Of a DNA stretch of 64,000 bases, positions 17,674-25,447 are shown one piece after another. Position 1 is the stretch's first letter; every line of letters begins with the position of its first letter. A model generated the notes under the pieces. That model saw only the letters and a program-made list of their open reading frames with translations, was not told where the DNA came from and made no database searches. The translations under genes were made by a program, and so were the position numbers. Origin of the DNA: Hymenobacter aquaticus (lineage in GTDB: Bacteria > Bacteroidota > Bacteroidia > Cytophagales > Hymenobacteraceae); the NCBI RefSeq assembly GCF_004765605.1, contig NZ_SRLC01000001.1:2232001-2296000 (forward strand). The letters run 5' to 3'.

Positions 17674-17727
17674 TCACATTCGCCACATCAGCACATTAAT
17701 CTCACATTCACCACATTAGCACATTAA
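17674..17727 (+). repeat. Two direct repeats of 26 bp (period 28)
   Basis: TCACATTCGCCACATCAGC... at 17674-17699 and TCACATTCACCACATTAGC... at 17702-17727 differ at two positions and both end ACATTAA. They fill the space between the ATP-grasp and monooxygenase genes, ending four bases before the monooxygenase start. Confidence 0.8.
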
Positions 17728-17731
17728 GAAA

Positions 17732-18757
17732 ATGCGTTACGGATATTGGATGCCCGTTTTTGGCGGGTGGCTGCGCAACGTCGAAGACGAGAACATGCGC
17801 GCCGACTGGGACTACGTCAAAACGCTGGCCCAGCGCAGTGAGGAGCTGGGCTACGACCTCTCGCTCATTGCCGAGCTGAACCTGAACGACATCAAGGGCG
17901 AGGAAGCTCCCAGCCTGGATGCCTGGAGCACAGCCGCCGCCCTGGCCGCCGTGACCAAGAAAATCGAGCTGATGGTGGCCGTGCGGCCCACGTTTCACTC
18001 CCCGGCCCTGCTGGCCAAGCAGGCCGCCAACATCGACCACATCAGCGGCGGCCGGTTGTCCTTGAACGTGGTGTCGTCGTGGTGGCAGGACGAGGCCAAG
18101 AAGTACGGGGTGCACTTCGAGCAGCACGACGACCGCTACGCCCGCACCGCCGAGTGGCTGCACGTGGTGGATAATATGTGGAAGCAGGACCACTTCACCT
18201 TCGAGGGCAAGTTCTACCAGGTCACCGACTCGATTCTGCAGCCCAAGCCCGTGTCGCGCCCCCGGCCGTTTCTCTATGCCGGCGGCGAGTCGGAGGCGGC
18301 CAAAAACCTCATTGCCGCCCAGTGCGACGGCTACGTGATGCACGGCGACGACCCGGCGGCCATCGGCCGCCGCATTCAGGATCTGAGCCAGCGCCGCGAC
18401 AAGCTGGGCTTGCCGCCCATGAAGTTTGGGGTGGCGGCTTACTCGGTGGTGCGCAACACTGAAGCCGAGGTAAAAAAGGAGCTGGCGCGCATTACCAACG
18501 TGCAGGGCTCGGCGGCGGGCTACAAAAACTACCAGCAGTGGCTGGCCGGCACCCAGCTCGAAAACCAGGTTTCGTTGCAGGACTACTCGGTATCGAACCG
18601 CGGCCTGCGCTCGGGCCTCACCGGCACGCCCGACCAGGTAGCCGAGCAAGTGGCCGCCTTCGAGGCCGTGGGCGTAGATTTGTTCCTGCTCCAGTGCAGC
18701 CCCCAGCTGGAGGAAATGGAGCGGTTCTCGGAAGCCGTTATTCAGGTGCTGGCCTAG
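17732..18757 (+). CDS. LLM-class FMN-dependent monooxygenase (SsuD/SfnG-like)
   Basis: 341 residues with the luciferase-like TIM-barrel pattern: MRYGYWMPVFGGWLRN at the start, IELMVAVRPTFHSPALLAKQ, the HISGGRLSLNVVSSWWQDEA stretch that in SsuD and SfnG binds FMN phosphate and substrate, then RPFLYAGGESEAAKNLIAAQ. Closest recognisable relatives are alkanesulfonate and dimethylsulfone monooxygenases, which release sulfite from organosulfur compounds with FMNH2 and O2. The upstream SAM riboswitch supports a sulfur-scavenging role. A flavin reductase partner is not in the window. Confidence 0.88.
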   Translation: MRYGYWMPVFGGWLRNVEDENMRADWDYVKTLAQRSEELGYDLSLIAELNLNDIKGEEAPSLDAWSTAAALAAVTKKIELMVAVRPTFHSPALLAKQAANIDHISGGRLSLNVVSSWWQDEAKKYGVHFEQHDDRYARTAEWLHVVDNMWKQDHFTFEGKFYQVTDSILQPKPVSRPRPFLYAGGESEAAKNLIAAQCDGYVMHGDDPAAIGRRIQDLSQRRDKLGLPPMKFGVAAYSVVRNTEAEVKKELARITNVQGSAAGYKNYQQWLAGTQLENQVSLQDYSVSNRGLRSGLTGTPDQVAEQVAAFEAVGVDLFLLQCSPQLEEMERFSEAVIQVLA

Positions 18758-18793
18758 GCTGGGTTTCCGGAGCGGTTTACAGCACGGTCACCC

Positions 18794-18962
18794 CAGAACG
18801 TCATGTCGAGCAGCGCGAGACATCTCGCGTGCAATGGTAATTTGATTACTGTTGCGGGAGAGATGCTTCGGCTGTGCTCGGCATGACGTTCTGTTTTGTG
18901 TAGTTCTGGCCCCAACAACGACCGCACGCGAGATGTCTCGCGCTGCTCGACATGACGTTCTG
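18794..18962. repeat. Nested-palindrome element, family A copy 1
   Basis: Two 39-bp arms, 18794-18832 and 18924-18962, are exact reverse complements (left arm begins CAGAACGTCATGTCGAGC and ends CATCTCGCGTGC). Between them lies a lone third arm-like segment around 18856-18893 (AGAGATGCTTCGG...GGCATGACGTTCTG), seemingly the leftover half of an inner palindrome. No ORF. It lies between the monooxygenase gene and bshB1. Confidence 0.9.
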
Positions 18963-18976
18963 ATTTACCCCCTTCT

Positions 18977-19696
18977 ATGAAGCTCGATATTCTGATGATT
19001 GCGGCCCACCCCGACGACGCGGAAGTCGGCTGCGCGGGCACCTTGATGAAGCACATTGCCAAGGGCCGCCGCGTGGGCGTGGTCGACCTCACGCGCGGGG
19101 AGCTGGGCACGCGGGGCTCGGCCGAGCTGCGCGGCCAGGAAGCCGCCGACGCGGCCCGCATCCTGGGGCTGCACGTGCGCGAAAACCTGGGCATGCGCGA
19201 CGGGTTCTTTCTCAACGACGAAGCCCATCAGCTGCGGGTAATCGAGGTGATTCGCCGCTTCCGGCCGTCTATTATTCTGACCAACCCCAACGTGGACCGC
19301 CACCCCGACCACGGCCGGGCCGCCAACCTGGTGCACGACGCGGCGTTTCTGGCGGGCTTGCCCAAAATCGAAACCCGGTACCAGGGCCAGGCGCAGCCCG
19401 CCTGGCGGCCCGACCTGATGCTGCAAGTCATCCACAACACCTACGTCAAGCCCGACATCGTGGTGGATATCAGCGAGTACTGGGAGCGGAAGCTGGCGGC
19501 CGTAACGGCGTTCAAAAGCCAGTTTTACCACCCCGACTACGAAGACCCGACCTCGACCTACATTTCCTCGCCCGACTTTCTGAAGATTCTCGAAGGCCAG
19601 GCCCGCGACTGTGGCAAGTACATCAACGTGCCCTTTGCCGAGGGCTTTACCTGCCGCCGCCTGCTGGGCGTCGACGACTTATTTCAGCTGCGGTAG
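18977..19696 (+). CDS. bshB1: Bacillithiol biosynthesis deacetylase BshB1
   Basis: 239 residues of the PIG-L/LmbE deacetylase family. AAHPDDAEVGCAGT at residues 9-22 carries the zinc-binding HPDD. VVDLTRGELGTRGSAELR is the BshB1 signature (TxGExGTRG), and NPNVDRHPDHGRAANLV carries the second zinc histidine. The C-terminal YHPDYEDPTSTYISSPDF is typical of BshB1 rather than other LmbE proteins. It removes the acetyl group from GlcNAc-malate in the second step of bacillithiol synthesis. bshA and bshC are not in this window. The gene starts 15 bases after a family A palindromic element. Confidence 0.93.
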   Translation: MKLDILMIAAHPDDAEVGCAGTLMKHIAKGRRVGVVDLTRGELGTRGSAELRGQEAADAARILGLHVRENLGMRDGFFLNDEAHQLRVIEVIRRFRPSIILTNPNVDRHPDHGRAANLVHDAAFLAGLPKIETRYQGQAQPAWRPDLMLQVIHNTYVKPDIVVDISEYWERKLAAVTAFKSQFYHPDYEDPTSTYISSPDFLKILEGQARDCGKYINVPFAEGFTCRRLLGVDDLFQLR

Positions 19697-19727
19697 TTGG
19701 GCATGTGGGCGGGCCTGCGTATGTTTG
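19697..19727 (+). promoter_or_regulatory. Bacteroidetes promoter of the speD operon
   Basis: TTG at 19697-19699, a 20-base spacer and TATGTTTG at 19720-19727 fit the -33 TTG / -7 TAnnTTTG promoter. Transcription would start near 19733, about 35 bases before the speD ATG. The -33 element begins on the base after the bshB1 stop codon. Confidence 0.65.
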
Positions 19728-19767
19728 AAACTGTCGCGCTACCACTTTTAGGCCTGATAGTTACTGA

Positions 19768-20121
19768 ATGCAGCTGTATACTCCCGGGCTTCACATCCTG
19801 GCCACGTTCCGCGCGCCGGCCGCCCGCCTGACCGATGCCACCGCCTGCCGGGCCTTTTTCGATGAGCAAATCAGCCGGCTGGGGCTGGTGAAGGTGGGTC
19901 AGGTGTACCACTCGTTTCCCAACCAGAGCTTCACGGCGGTGGTGGGCCTGACCGAGTCGCACCTGAGCATTCACACCTGGCCCGAGTTCGGGCAGGCCAC
20001 CTTCGACGTGTTTTTGTCGAACTATCAGCGCGACAACTCGGCCACGGTGCGCCGGCTCTACGCCGAAACCCTGCGCTTTTTCGAGGCCACGGAGCTGTCC
20101 AAAACCGAGGTAGCCCGATGA
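19768..20121 (+). CDS. SpeD-like pyruvoyl decarboxylase (AdoMet decarboxylase homolog)
   Basis: 117 residues, the size of the short prokaryotic SpeD class. TESHLSIHTWPEFG at residues 62-75 contains the Glu63-Ser64 self-cleavage site that yields the pyruvoyl group, plus the processing His69. In characterised AdoMet decarboxylases a catalytic Cys follows in DVFTCG; here the same place reads DVFLSN, so Cys is replaced by Ser84. AdoMet decarboxylation is therefore likely but not certain; some SpeD homologs are reported to have become ornithine or arginine decarboxylases. It is the first gene of the operon, overlaps the next gene by four bases (ATGA) and sits with a spermidine-synthase-like gene, which would use decarboxylated AdoMet. 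Confidence 0.82.
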   Translation: MQLYTPGLHILATFRAPAARLTDATACRAFFDEQISRLGLVKVGQVYHSFPNQSFTAVVGLTESHLSIHTWPEFGQATFDVFLSNYQRDNSATVRRLYAETLRFFEATELSKTEVAR

Positions 20122-21446
20122 GCGAGCTGGCAACGACCCTGGAAGCCCACCTCAGCTGCCCTTCCTGCGCCAAGCTGCTGACCTACTACGACGCGGTAAA
20201 CAGCACCCATTTCGCCTGCCCGCAGTGCCACACCTTGTTTGCCCAAACCGCGAAGGGCGCCACCGAGAAAGTCCGGCAGTTTCAGGATGTGCCGCGCCTG
20301 GCGCCCTGCCTGCCGCTGGGCAGCATCGGCACCCTGCCCGACGGCCTGCTCTACCGCGTGACGGGCTACATGCTGCGCAAGGAAAAAAGCACGCCGGCCC
20401 GCTGGCAGGAGTTTATGCTCTTCAACCCCACGGCCGGCTACGCCCAGCTTTCCCTCTACGAAGGCCACTGGATGTTTATCCGGCCGACCCAGGAAGAATA
20501 CAAGGGCCTGTCGGGCCGCTCGGGCAACCACCGCGTGGTGTTGGACGGCGACACCACGTTTTCTATCTACAACAAGTACCAGCCCCAGATTCTGTACGCC
20601 ACCGGCGAGTTCGACTGGAACATCCTGGACGACGAGCGGCTCACCATCACCGAGTTTGTGGCCCCGCCCCGGATGCTGATTGAGGAAAAAGCCAAGGGCC
20701 GGGCCGTGGAGTGGTACCGGGCCGAGCACATCGAGCCCGGCGCGGTGGCCCGGGCGTTTGCCGTGCCCATGTCGCGCATCCCGTTCCGCACGGGCGTGGG
20801 CGCGGTGCAGCCGGCCCCCGGCGGCGACTCCTGGCCGGCCCTCAAGCAGTTCACCATTTTGCTGCTGCTGCTGGTGCTGGTCACGGAAATGGTGTTTGGT
20901 ATGATCCGGCCCCACCGGCAGCTGCTGCGCGAGAGTTTCGCCAGCGGCCCCACCCAGTCGCTGGTTTTGCCCGCGCCGGCCGCGGCGGCGGCCACTGCCA
21001 CGACCGAGAAGGTGCTGGTGTCGATGCCGTTTGAGGTGCCCGACAGCACTACCAGTCTGCAAGTCGAGGTGCGGGCCGACCTCGACAACAGCTGGCTGGA
21101 GCTGCCGGTGAGCCTGGTGAACGAGCAAACCGGCCGGGGCTTCGAGTTTACCAAGAACATCGAGTACTACCACGGCTACGAAAGCGGGGAAAGCTGGTCG
21201 GAAGGCAGCGTGGAGGCCGACGCCCTGCTGACCCGCATTCCCGCCGGCCGCTACCACCTGAACCTGTACCCGGCCTCGGAAAACAACCGCCCCGTGAGCT
21301 TTACCGTCACGGTGACGGAAAATCCCTGGCTGCCGTCCAACCTGCTGCTGCTCGTGCTGGGCCTGCTGCTCTACCCCGGCATTCTGATCTATCGGCGCCA
21401 ACAGCACGAGCAGAGCCGCTGGGAGCAAAGTGACTATACACCCTAA
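20118..21446 (+). CDS. Zinc-ribbon plus DUF4178 membrane protein
   Basis: 442 residues. The N-terminus has two CxxC pairs, CPSC (14-17) and CPQC (34-37), forming a likely zinc ribbon. Residues about 55-200 match the DUF4178 pattern (GSIGTLPDGLLYRVTGYM, a WQEFMLFNP segment and a GEFDWNILDDE segment). A first membrane helix lies around 238-260 (FTILLLLLVLVTEMVFGMI). A beta-rich probably extracytoplasmic part of about 140 residues follows, then a second helix around 404-428 ending in a basic tail. It starts inside the speD stop (ATGA). The DUF4178 function is unknown; recurrence with SpeD, DUF350 and spermidine synthase suggests a membrane scaffold or sensor. Confidence 0.83.
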   Translation: MSELATTLEAHLSCPSCAKLLTYYDAVNSTHFACPQCHTLFAQTAKGATEKVRQFQDVPRLAPCLPLGSIGTLPDGLLYRVTGYMLRKEKSTPARWQEFMLFNPTAGYAQLSLYEGHWMFIRPTQEEYKGLSGRSGNHRVVLDGDTTFSIYNKYQPQILYATGEFDWNILDDERLTITEFVAPPRMLIEEKAKGRAVEWYRAEHIEPGAVARAFAVPMSRIPFRTGVGAVQPAPGGDSWPALKQFTILLLLLVLVTEMVFGMIRPHRQLLRESFASGPTQSLVLPAPAAAAATATTEKVLVSMPFEVPDSTTSLQVEVRADLDNSWLELPVSLVNEQTGRGFEFTKNIEYYHGYESGESWSEGSVEADALLTRIPAGRYHLNLYPASENNRPVSFTVTVTENPWLPSNLLLLVLGLLLYPGILIYRRQQHEQSRWEQSDYTP

Positions 21447-21465
21447 TTCCCCACTCCCACGCGCT

Positions 21466-21657
21466 ATGGAATTGCCCGACCTATCTAAGATAAAAGTGTA
21501 CGCCGCGCTGGCCCTGCTGGCCTACGGCAGCTACGTGTGGGCCTCGCTGCACGGCATCCGCCTCCTGGGCGACGACAACGAAACCACCGAAAACATCAAC
21601 GGCACCGGCAGCCACTCCAGCGGCCACGCCGGCCGCTCCAGCTTCTACCACAAATAG
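21466..21657 (+). CDS. Small single-span membrane protein
   Basis: 63 residues from ATG 21466 (MELPDLSKIKVYAALALLAY); a GTG at 21430 would overlap the DUF4178 gene by 17 bases and is less likely. One hydrophobic segment (VYAALALLAYGSYVWASL) is followed by a polar tail with GDDNETTENINGTGSHSSGH and a His-containing end. No family recognised. Its place inside the operon and same strand argue for a real gene. Confidence 0.6.
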   Translation: MELPDLSKIKVYAALALLAYGSYVWASLHGIRLLGDDNETTENINGTGSHSSGHAGRSSFYHK

Positions 21658-21665
21658 GTGAGATG

Positions 21666-21743
21666 GTGAATGAGTGAATGAGCTGTTCTGCTCCTATCCG
21701 CTCAACCCTACTACTTCACTCATTCACTCATTCACTCATTCAC
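21666..21743. repeat. Octamer repeat forming an inverted repeat
   Basis: TCATTCAC-type octamers are repeated at about 21715-21743 (phase CTCATTCACTCATTCAC). The reverse complement GTGAATGAGTGAATGAG occurs once at 21666-21682, so a 17-bp hairpin can form in two registers just before the DUF350 start. Confidence 0.8.
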
Positions 21744-21754
21744 TACCTCACCGC

Positions 21755-21970
21755 ATGGAATACCTCAACTTCAAGCTCATTACCGCCTCCGTCGTTTACT
21801 CGGTTATCGGTATTCTGATTCTGGTCGTCAGCTTCGTTATCATCGACAAGCTCACGCCCAAGACGCTCTGGAAGGAAATCGTGGACGAGCACAACACGGC
21901 CCTGGCCATCGTGGCGGCCGCCTTTATGCTGTCGGTGGCCCTGATTATCAGCGCGGCAATTCATGGCTAA
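21755..21970 (+). CDS. DUF350 membrane protein
   Basis: 71 residues from ATG 21755 (MEYLNFKLITASVVYSVIGI). Two hydrophobic helices flank a short cytosolic or periplasmic turn with KLTPKTLWKEIVDEHNTALA, the DUF350 signature; most DUF350 proteins contain two such units, so this is a half-length form that probably oligomerises. It overlaps the spermidine-synthase-like gene by 8 bases. Function unknown; DUF350 genes recur next to spermidine-synthase-like and DUF4178 genes. Confidence 0.8.
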   Translation: MEYLNFKLITASVVYSVIGILILVVSFVIIDKLTPKTLWKEIVDEHNTALAIVAAAFMLSVALIISAAIHG

Positions 21971-23525
21971 CGGCCCCGTGCTGAGTCCGCCCGCCTTGGG
22001 CCGCCGGGCCCCGGCCGCCGACCACCTGCCGGCCCTGCTGCTGGGCTCGGTGTTCGTCATTGCCACCTGCGGCCTGATCTACGAGCTGATTGCCGGCACG
22101 CTGGCCAGCTACCTGCTCGGCGACTCGGTCACGCAGTTTTCCACCATCATCGGGGCCTACCTGTTTTCGATGGGCATCGGCTCGTGGCTGTCGCGCTACC
22201 TCGACGGGGCCCTGCTGAAGTGGTTTATCCGCCTCGAAATCCTGGTGGGGCTGGTGGGGGGCTTTTCCGCGCCGCTGCTGTTCGTGCTCTTCGAATACGT
22301 GGCCTCCTTCCGCCTGATTCTCTACTCGCTGGTCGGCCTCACCGGCATTCTGGTCGGGCTGGAAATTCCGCTGCTGATGCGGATTCTGGAGAACCGCTAC
22401 GAGTTCAAGGACCTGGTTTCGCGCGTGTTCACCTTCGACTACATCGGGGCCCTGCTGGCGTCGCTCATCTTCCCGCTGGTGCTGGTGCCCCAGCTCGGCC
22501 TGATTCGCACGTCCCTGTTTTTTGGGGCCCTGAACGTGGTGGTGGCCGCCGTGGCCCTGTACCGCTTCCCCGAAACCCGCCCCTACCGCCGCAGCTTCAC
22601 GGGCCTCATGGCCGGGGCGCTGCTGCTGCTGGCCCTGGGCTTTGGCTACGCCGAGCGCATCATGACCTACACCGAAACCCTGGCGTTTCAGGACCAGGTT
22701 ATCTACAGCAAAAGCACGGTCTACCAGCGCATTGTGCTCACGCGCAACAACCGGGAGCTGCGCCTGTTCCTCAACGGCAACCTGCAATTCAGCTCGGCCG
22801 ACGAGTACCGCTACCACGAAGCCCTGGTGCACCCGGCCATGCAGGCCCTGCCCCGGGCCCGGCGGGTGCTGGTGCTGGGCGGCGGCGACGGGCTGGCCGT
22901 GCGCGAGCTGCTGAAGTACCCCCAGCTCCAGCATATCCGCCTCGTCGACCTCGACGCGGGCATGACGGAGCTTTTTCAGCACAACCCGCTGCTGCTGGCC
23001 CTCAACCAGGGCGCCCTGAACAACCCGAAAGTGCAGGTCGTCAACGGCGACGCCTACCAGTGGGTGCGCCACGACACCACCCGCTACGACCTGCTGGTCA
23101 TCGACTTTCCTGACCCGTCCAACTACTCCATCGGCAAGCTGTACAGCACCTCCTTCTACGCCGAGCTGCACAAGCTGCTGGCCCCCGGCGGGCTGATGGT
23201 GGTGCAAAGCACCTCGCCCTACGTGGCCCGGCAGTCGTTTTGGTGCATCAGCCACACCCTGCAGGCGGCCGGCTTCCACACCATTCCCTACCACACCTAC
23301 GTGCCGTCGTTCGGCGAGTGGGGCTACGTGCTGGCCGGCCGCAACGGCCACTGGCGCGGCGACGGGAAGCTGCCCGCCGGCCTGCGCTACCTCACGCCCG
23401 GCACCCTGAAAGAAATGCTGCACTTCCCCCCCGACATGGCCGAAGTGCCCACCGACGTCAACCAGCTCAACAACCAGGTGCTCGTGCGCTACTTCGAAGA
23501 CGACTGGGCCCCTTACACCCACTAG
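21963..23525 (+). CDS. Polyamine aminopropyltransferase fused to membrane domain (SpeE-like)
   Basis: 520 residues. The N-terminal part (about 20-235) has roughly seven membrane helices (LLGSVFVIATCGLIYELIAG first). The C-terminal half is a spermidine-synthase fold: VLVLGGGDGLAVRELLKY near residue 301-318 (SAM-type nucleotide loop GGGDG), DLDAGMTELF, then NGDAYQW and VIDFPDPSNYSIGKLYS near 378-395 (DxxDP-like motif for decarboxylated AdoMet and amine). The membrane fusion is known in many bacterial SpeE homologs. It would transfer an aminopropyl group to an amine at the membrane. Acceptor unknown. Coupled to DUF350 by overlap. Confidence 0.87.
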   Translation: MANGPVLSPPALGRRAPAADHLPALLLGSVFVIATCGLIYELIAGTLASYLLGDSVTQFSTIIGAYLFSMGIGSWLSRYLDGALLKWFIRLEILVGLVGGFSAPLLFVLFEYVASFRLILYSLVGLTGILVGLEIPLLMRILENRYEFKDLVSRVFTFDYIGALLASLIFPLVLVPQLGLIRTSLFFGALNVVVAAVALYRFPETRPYRRSFTGLMAGALLLLALGFGYAERIMTYTETLAFQDQVIYSKSTVYQRIVLTRNNRELRLFLNGNLQFSSADEYRYHEALVHPAMQALPRARRVLVLGGGDGLAVRELLKYPQLQHIRLVDLDAGMTELFQHNPLLLALNQGALNNPKVQVVNGDAYQWVRHDTTRYDLLVIDFPDPSNYSIGKLYSTSFYAELHKLLAPGGLMVVQSTSPYVARQSFWCISHTLQAAGFHTIPYHTYVPSFGEWGYVLAGRNGHWRGDGKLPAGLRYLTPGTLKEMLHFPPDMAEVPTDVNQLNNQVLVRYFEDDWAPYTH

Positions 23526-23555
23526 CGGCCGTAGCACCGGCCGCCCGGCTCGCCC

Positions 23556-23723
23556 GAAGCGCCGGCAAGGATGATTGAAGCACTAAAAAGAACGGCCGAA
23601 GCACCGGCAAGAACATCCGAAGCGCTGGCAAGGCAGCCTGAAGCTTTGGAAAGAATGACCGAAGCCCCGGCAAGGACGGTCGAAGGCTTGAAAAGAACGA
23701 CCGAAGCAATAAAAAGAGCTATT
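23556..23723 (+). repeat. Eight-unit 21-bp minisatellite
   Basis: Eight degenerate units, each beginning GAAGC or GAAGG and 21 bases long (for example GAAGCACCGGCAAGAACATCC), run head to tail. The period is seven codons, so every frame stays open through the array. Unit identity varies mainly at positions 6-10 and 15-21. Confidence 0.85.
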
Positions 23724-23735
23724 TCCACTTCTTAG
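23571..23735 (+). CDS. Candidate 54-residue heptad-repeat peptide
   Basis: Within the 21-bp repeat the plus-strand frame starts at ATG 23571 and ends at TAG 23733-23735. It encodes repeats of the form E-A-[L/P]-x-R-x-x, that is EALKRTA, EAPARTS, EALARQP, EALERMT, EAPARTV, EGLKRTT and EAIKRAI. The regular E/K/R and leucine spacing could give an amphipathic helix, though three units have proline. It is on the operon strand, 45 bases after the speE-like stop and 53 bases before the oxidase start. It may equally be a non-coding minisatellite; no family is known to me. Confidence 0.35.
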   Translation: MIEALKRTAEAPARTSEALARQPEALERMTEAPARTVEGLKRTTEAIKRAISTS

Positions 23736-23788
23736 GTCGTCCTTTCTAACGCGGGCCGCCCTCTTTCCGCCTTTTCTTTCCCTCTCTT

Positions 23789-25447
23789 ATGCCCTCTCCC
23801 AATGCTTCCCAGTGCCCCTTCCTGCCCGGCCGCCGCGAGTTTCTCGGCCGCACGGGGCTGGGTCTGGCCGGGCTGCTGCTGAGCCCCGCGCTGCTGCACT
23901 CCTGCGCGCCCGGCTCGGAGCGGGCCCACATCCGGGGCACGCTGCGCGGGGCCAACCACGCCACGGGCCACCGGCTGCGGCAGCCAAACCAGCTGCCCGC
24001 GCCCAGCCGCACGCTGCGCACCGACGTGGTTATCATCGGCGGCGGGGTGGCGGGCCTCTCGGCCAAGCGCTGGCTGCACCGCCACGGCCAGCCGGAAGTG
24101 CTGCTGCTGGAGCTCGACGCGCAGGTGGGCGGCAACTCGGCCGCGGGCCACAATGCCACCTCGGCCTATCCCTGGGGGGCGCACTACCTGCCCCTGCCCG
24201 ACCCGCGCAACCATGAGCTGCTGGCGTTTCTGCGCGAGGCGGGCACCATCACCGGCTTTGCCCCCGGCGGCCTGCCCATCTACAACGAGTACCACCTCTG
24301 CCACGACCCCGAGGAGCGCCTGCACGTGCAGGGCCACTGGCAAACCGGCCTGGTGCCCGAGCTGGGCGTGCCCGCCCCCGACCGCGCCCAAACCGCCCGT
24401 TTCTTCGCCCTGATTGAGGAACTGCGCCGGGCCAAAGGCCAGGACGGGCGCGACGCCTTCGCCATTCCGCTGGATCAGTCGTCGGCCGATGCGCGGTTCC
24501 GGCAGCTCGACACCGTTTCCTTTGCCGACTACCTCACCCGCCAGGGCTTCACGGCCCCGGCCCTGCGCTGGTACCTCGACTACTGCTGCAAAGACGACTA
24601 CGGCACCACGGCGGCTTACACCTCGGCCTGGGCCGGCCTGCACTACTTCGCCTCCCGCAAGGGCCAGGCCCACAATGCTACCAGCGCCGACGTGCTGACC
24701 TGGCCCCAGGGCAACGGCTTTCTGGTGGAGGCGCTCCGCCAACAGGCCCCCGCCGGCATCGTCCCCCAGACGCTGGCCTACGCCGTGGAGGAAACCGCCA
24801 CCGGCGTGCAAGTGCTGGCCTACGACGCGGCCCGGCACGAAACCATCCGGGTGGAGGCCCGGCAGGCCTTGCTGGCGACGCCCCAGTTCGTCACCCAGCG
24901 CCTGCTCCGGGGCTTTGCGGGCGCGCCCCCACCCCGGCCGCCGCTGCACCGCGCCCCCTGGGTGGTGGCCAACCTGACCGTGGACGGCCTGCCCCAGGGC
25001 CCCGGCGCGCCCCTGAGCTGGGACAACGTGCTCTACGGCAGCGCCTCGGTGGGCTACGTGAATGCCAACCAGCAGGACCTGGCCCTGGGCACCCAGCAGA
25101 AAGTCATTACCTACTACTGGCCCCTGACCGACGAAGCCCCCGACGCGGCCCGCCGCCGGGCCTACGCCACCACCTACGACCAGTGGCTGCAACCCATTCT
25201 GGCCGACCTGGAAAAAGCCCACACCGGCATTACGGCCCGCGTGCGGCAGGCCGATATCTGGGTGTGGGGCCACGGCATGGTAGCCCCCACGCCCGGCGCG
25301 CTGTGGCACGCGGGGCGGCAAGAAGCGGCCCGGCCCCTGCGCGGCAAGCTGTTCTTTGCCCACACCGACCTGAGCGGCATGTCGATTTTTGAGGAAGGCT
25401 TTTACCAGGGCATCCGGGCGGCCCGCGAAATGCTGGGCAGCGCATGA
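23789..25447 (+). CDS. Exported FAD-dependent amine-oxidase-like flavoprotein
   Basis: 552 residues. The N-terminus has a twin-arginine signal GRREFLGRTGLGLAGLLLSP followed by LLHSC (Cys39), so it looks like a Tat-exported lipoprotein. The FAD-binding Rossmann motif VVIIGGGVAGLSAKRWL is near residues 78-94 with ELDAQVGGNSAA after it, the layout of flavin amine oxidases. The C-terminal HTDLSGMSIFEEGFYQGIRAA matches the closing FAD-binding segment. It would oxidise an amine outside the cytoplasm. In this operon the amine is plausibly a polyamine or polyamine-like product of the SpeD and SpeE-like enzymes; that is inference. It overlaps the next gene by four bases (ATGA). Confidence 0.82.
   Translation: MPSPNASQCPFLPGRREFLGRTGLGLAGLLLSPALLHSCAPGSERAHIRGTLRGANHATGHRLRQPNQLPAPSRTLRTDVVIIGGGVAGLSAKRWLHRHGQPEVLLLELDAQVGGNSAAGHNATSAYPWGAHYLPLPDPRNHELLAFLREAGTITGFAPGGLPIYNEYHLCHDPEERLHVQGHWQTGLVPELGVPAPDRAQTARFFALIEELRRAKGQDGRDAFAIPLDQSSADARFRQLDTVSFADYLTRQGFTAPALRWYLDYCCKDDYGTTAAYTSAWAGLHYFASRKGQAHNATSADVLTWPQGNGFLVEALRQQAPAGIVPQTLAYAVEETATGVQVLAYDAARHETIRVEARQALLATPQFVTQRLLRGFAGAPPPRPPLHRAPWVVANLTVDGLPQGPGAPLSWDNVLYGSASVGYVNANQQDLALGTQQKVITYYWPLTDEAPDAARRRAYATTYDQWLQPILADLEKAHTGITARVRQADIWVWGHGMVAPTPGALWHAGRQEAARPLRGKLFFAHTDLSGMSIFEEGFYQGIRAAREMLGSA

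Noticed and set aside
21948-23537. 529-codon minus-strand frame opposite the SpeE-like gene
   Set aside because: Shadow frame with Gln/His/Gly-rich low-complexity sequence; the plus strand has the SpeE motifs.
23556-23723. Possible CRISPR array
   Set aside because: Units are contiguous 21-mers with no spacers and no cas genes are near.
23467-23728. Two minus-strand leucine/alanine-rich frames over the 21-bp repeat
   Set aside because: The repeat period is a multiple of three, so every frame stays open; neither lies on the operon strand or has context.
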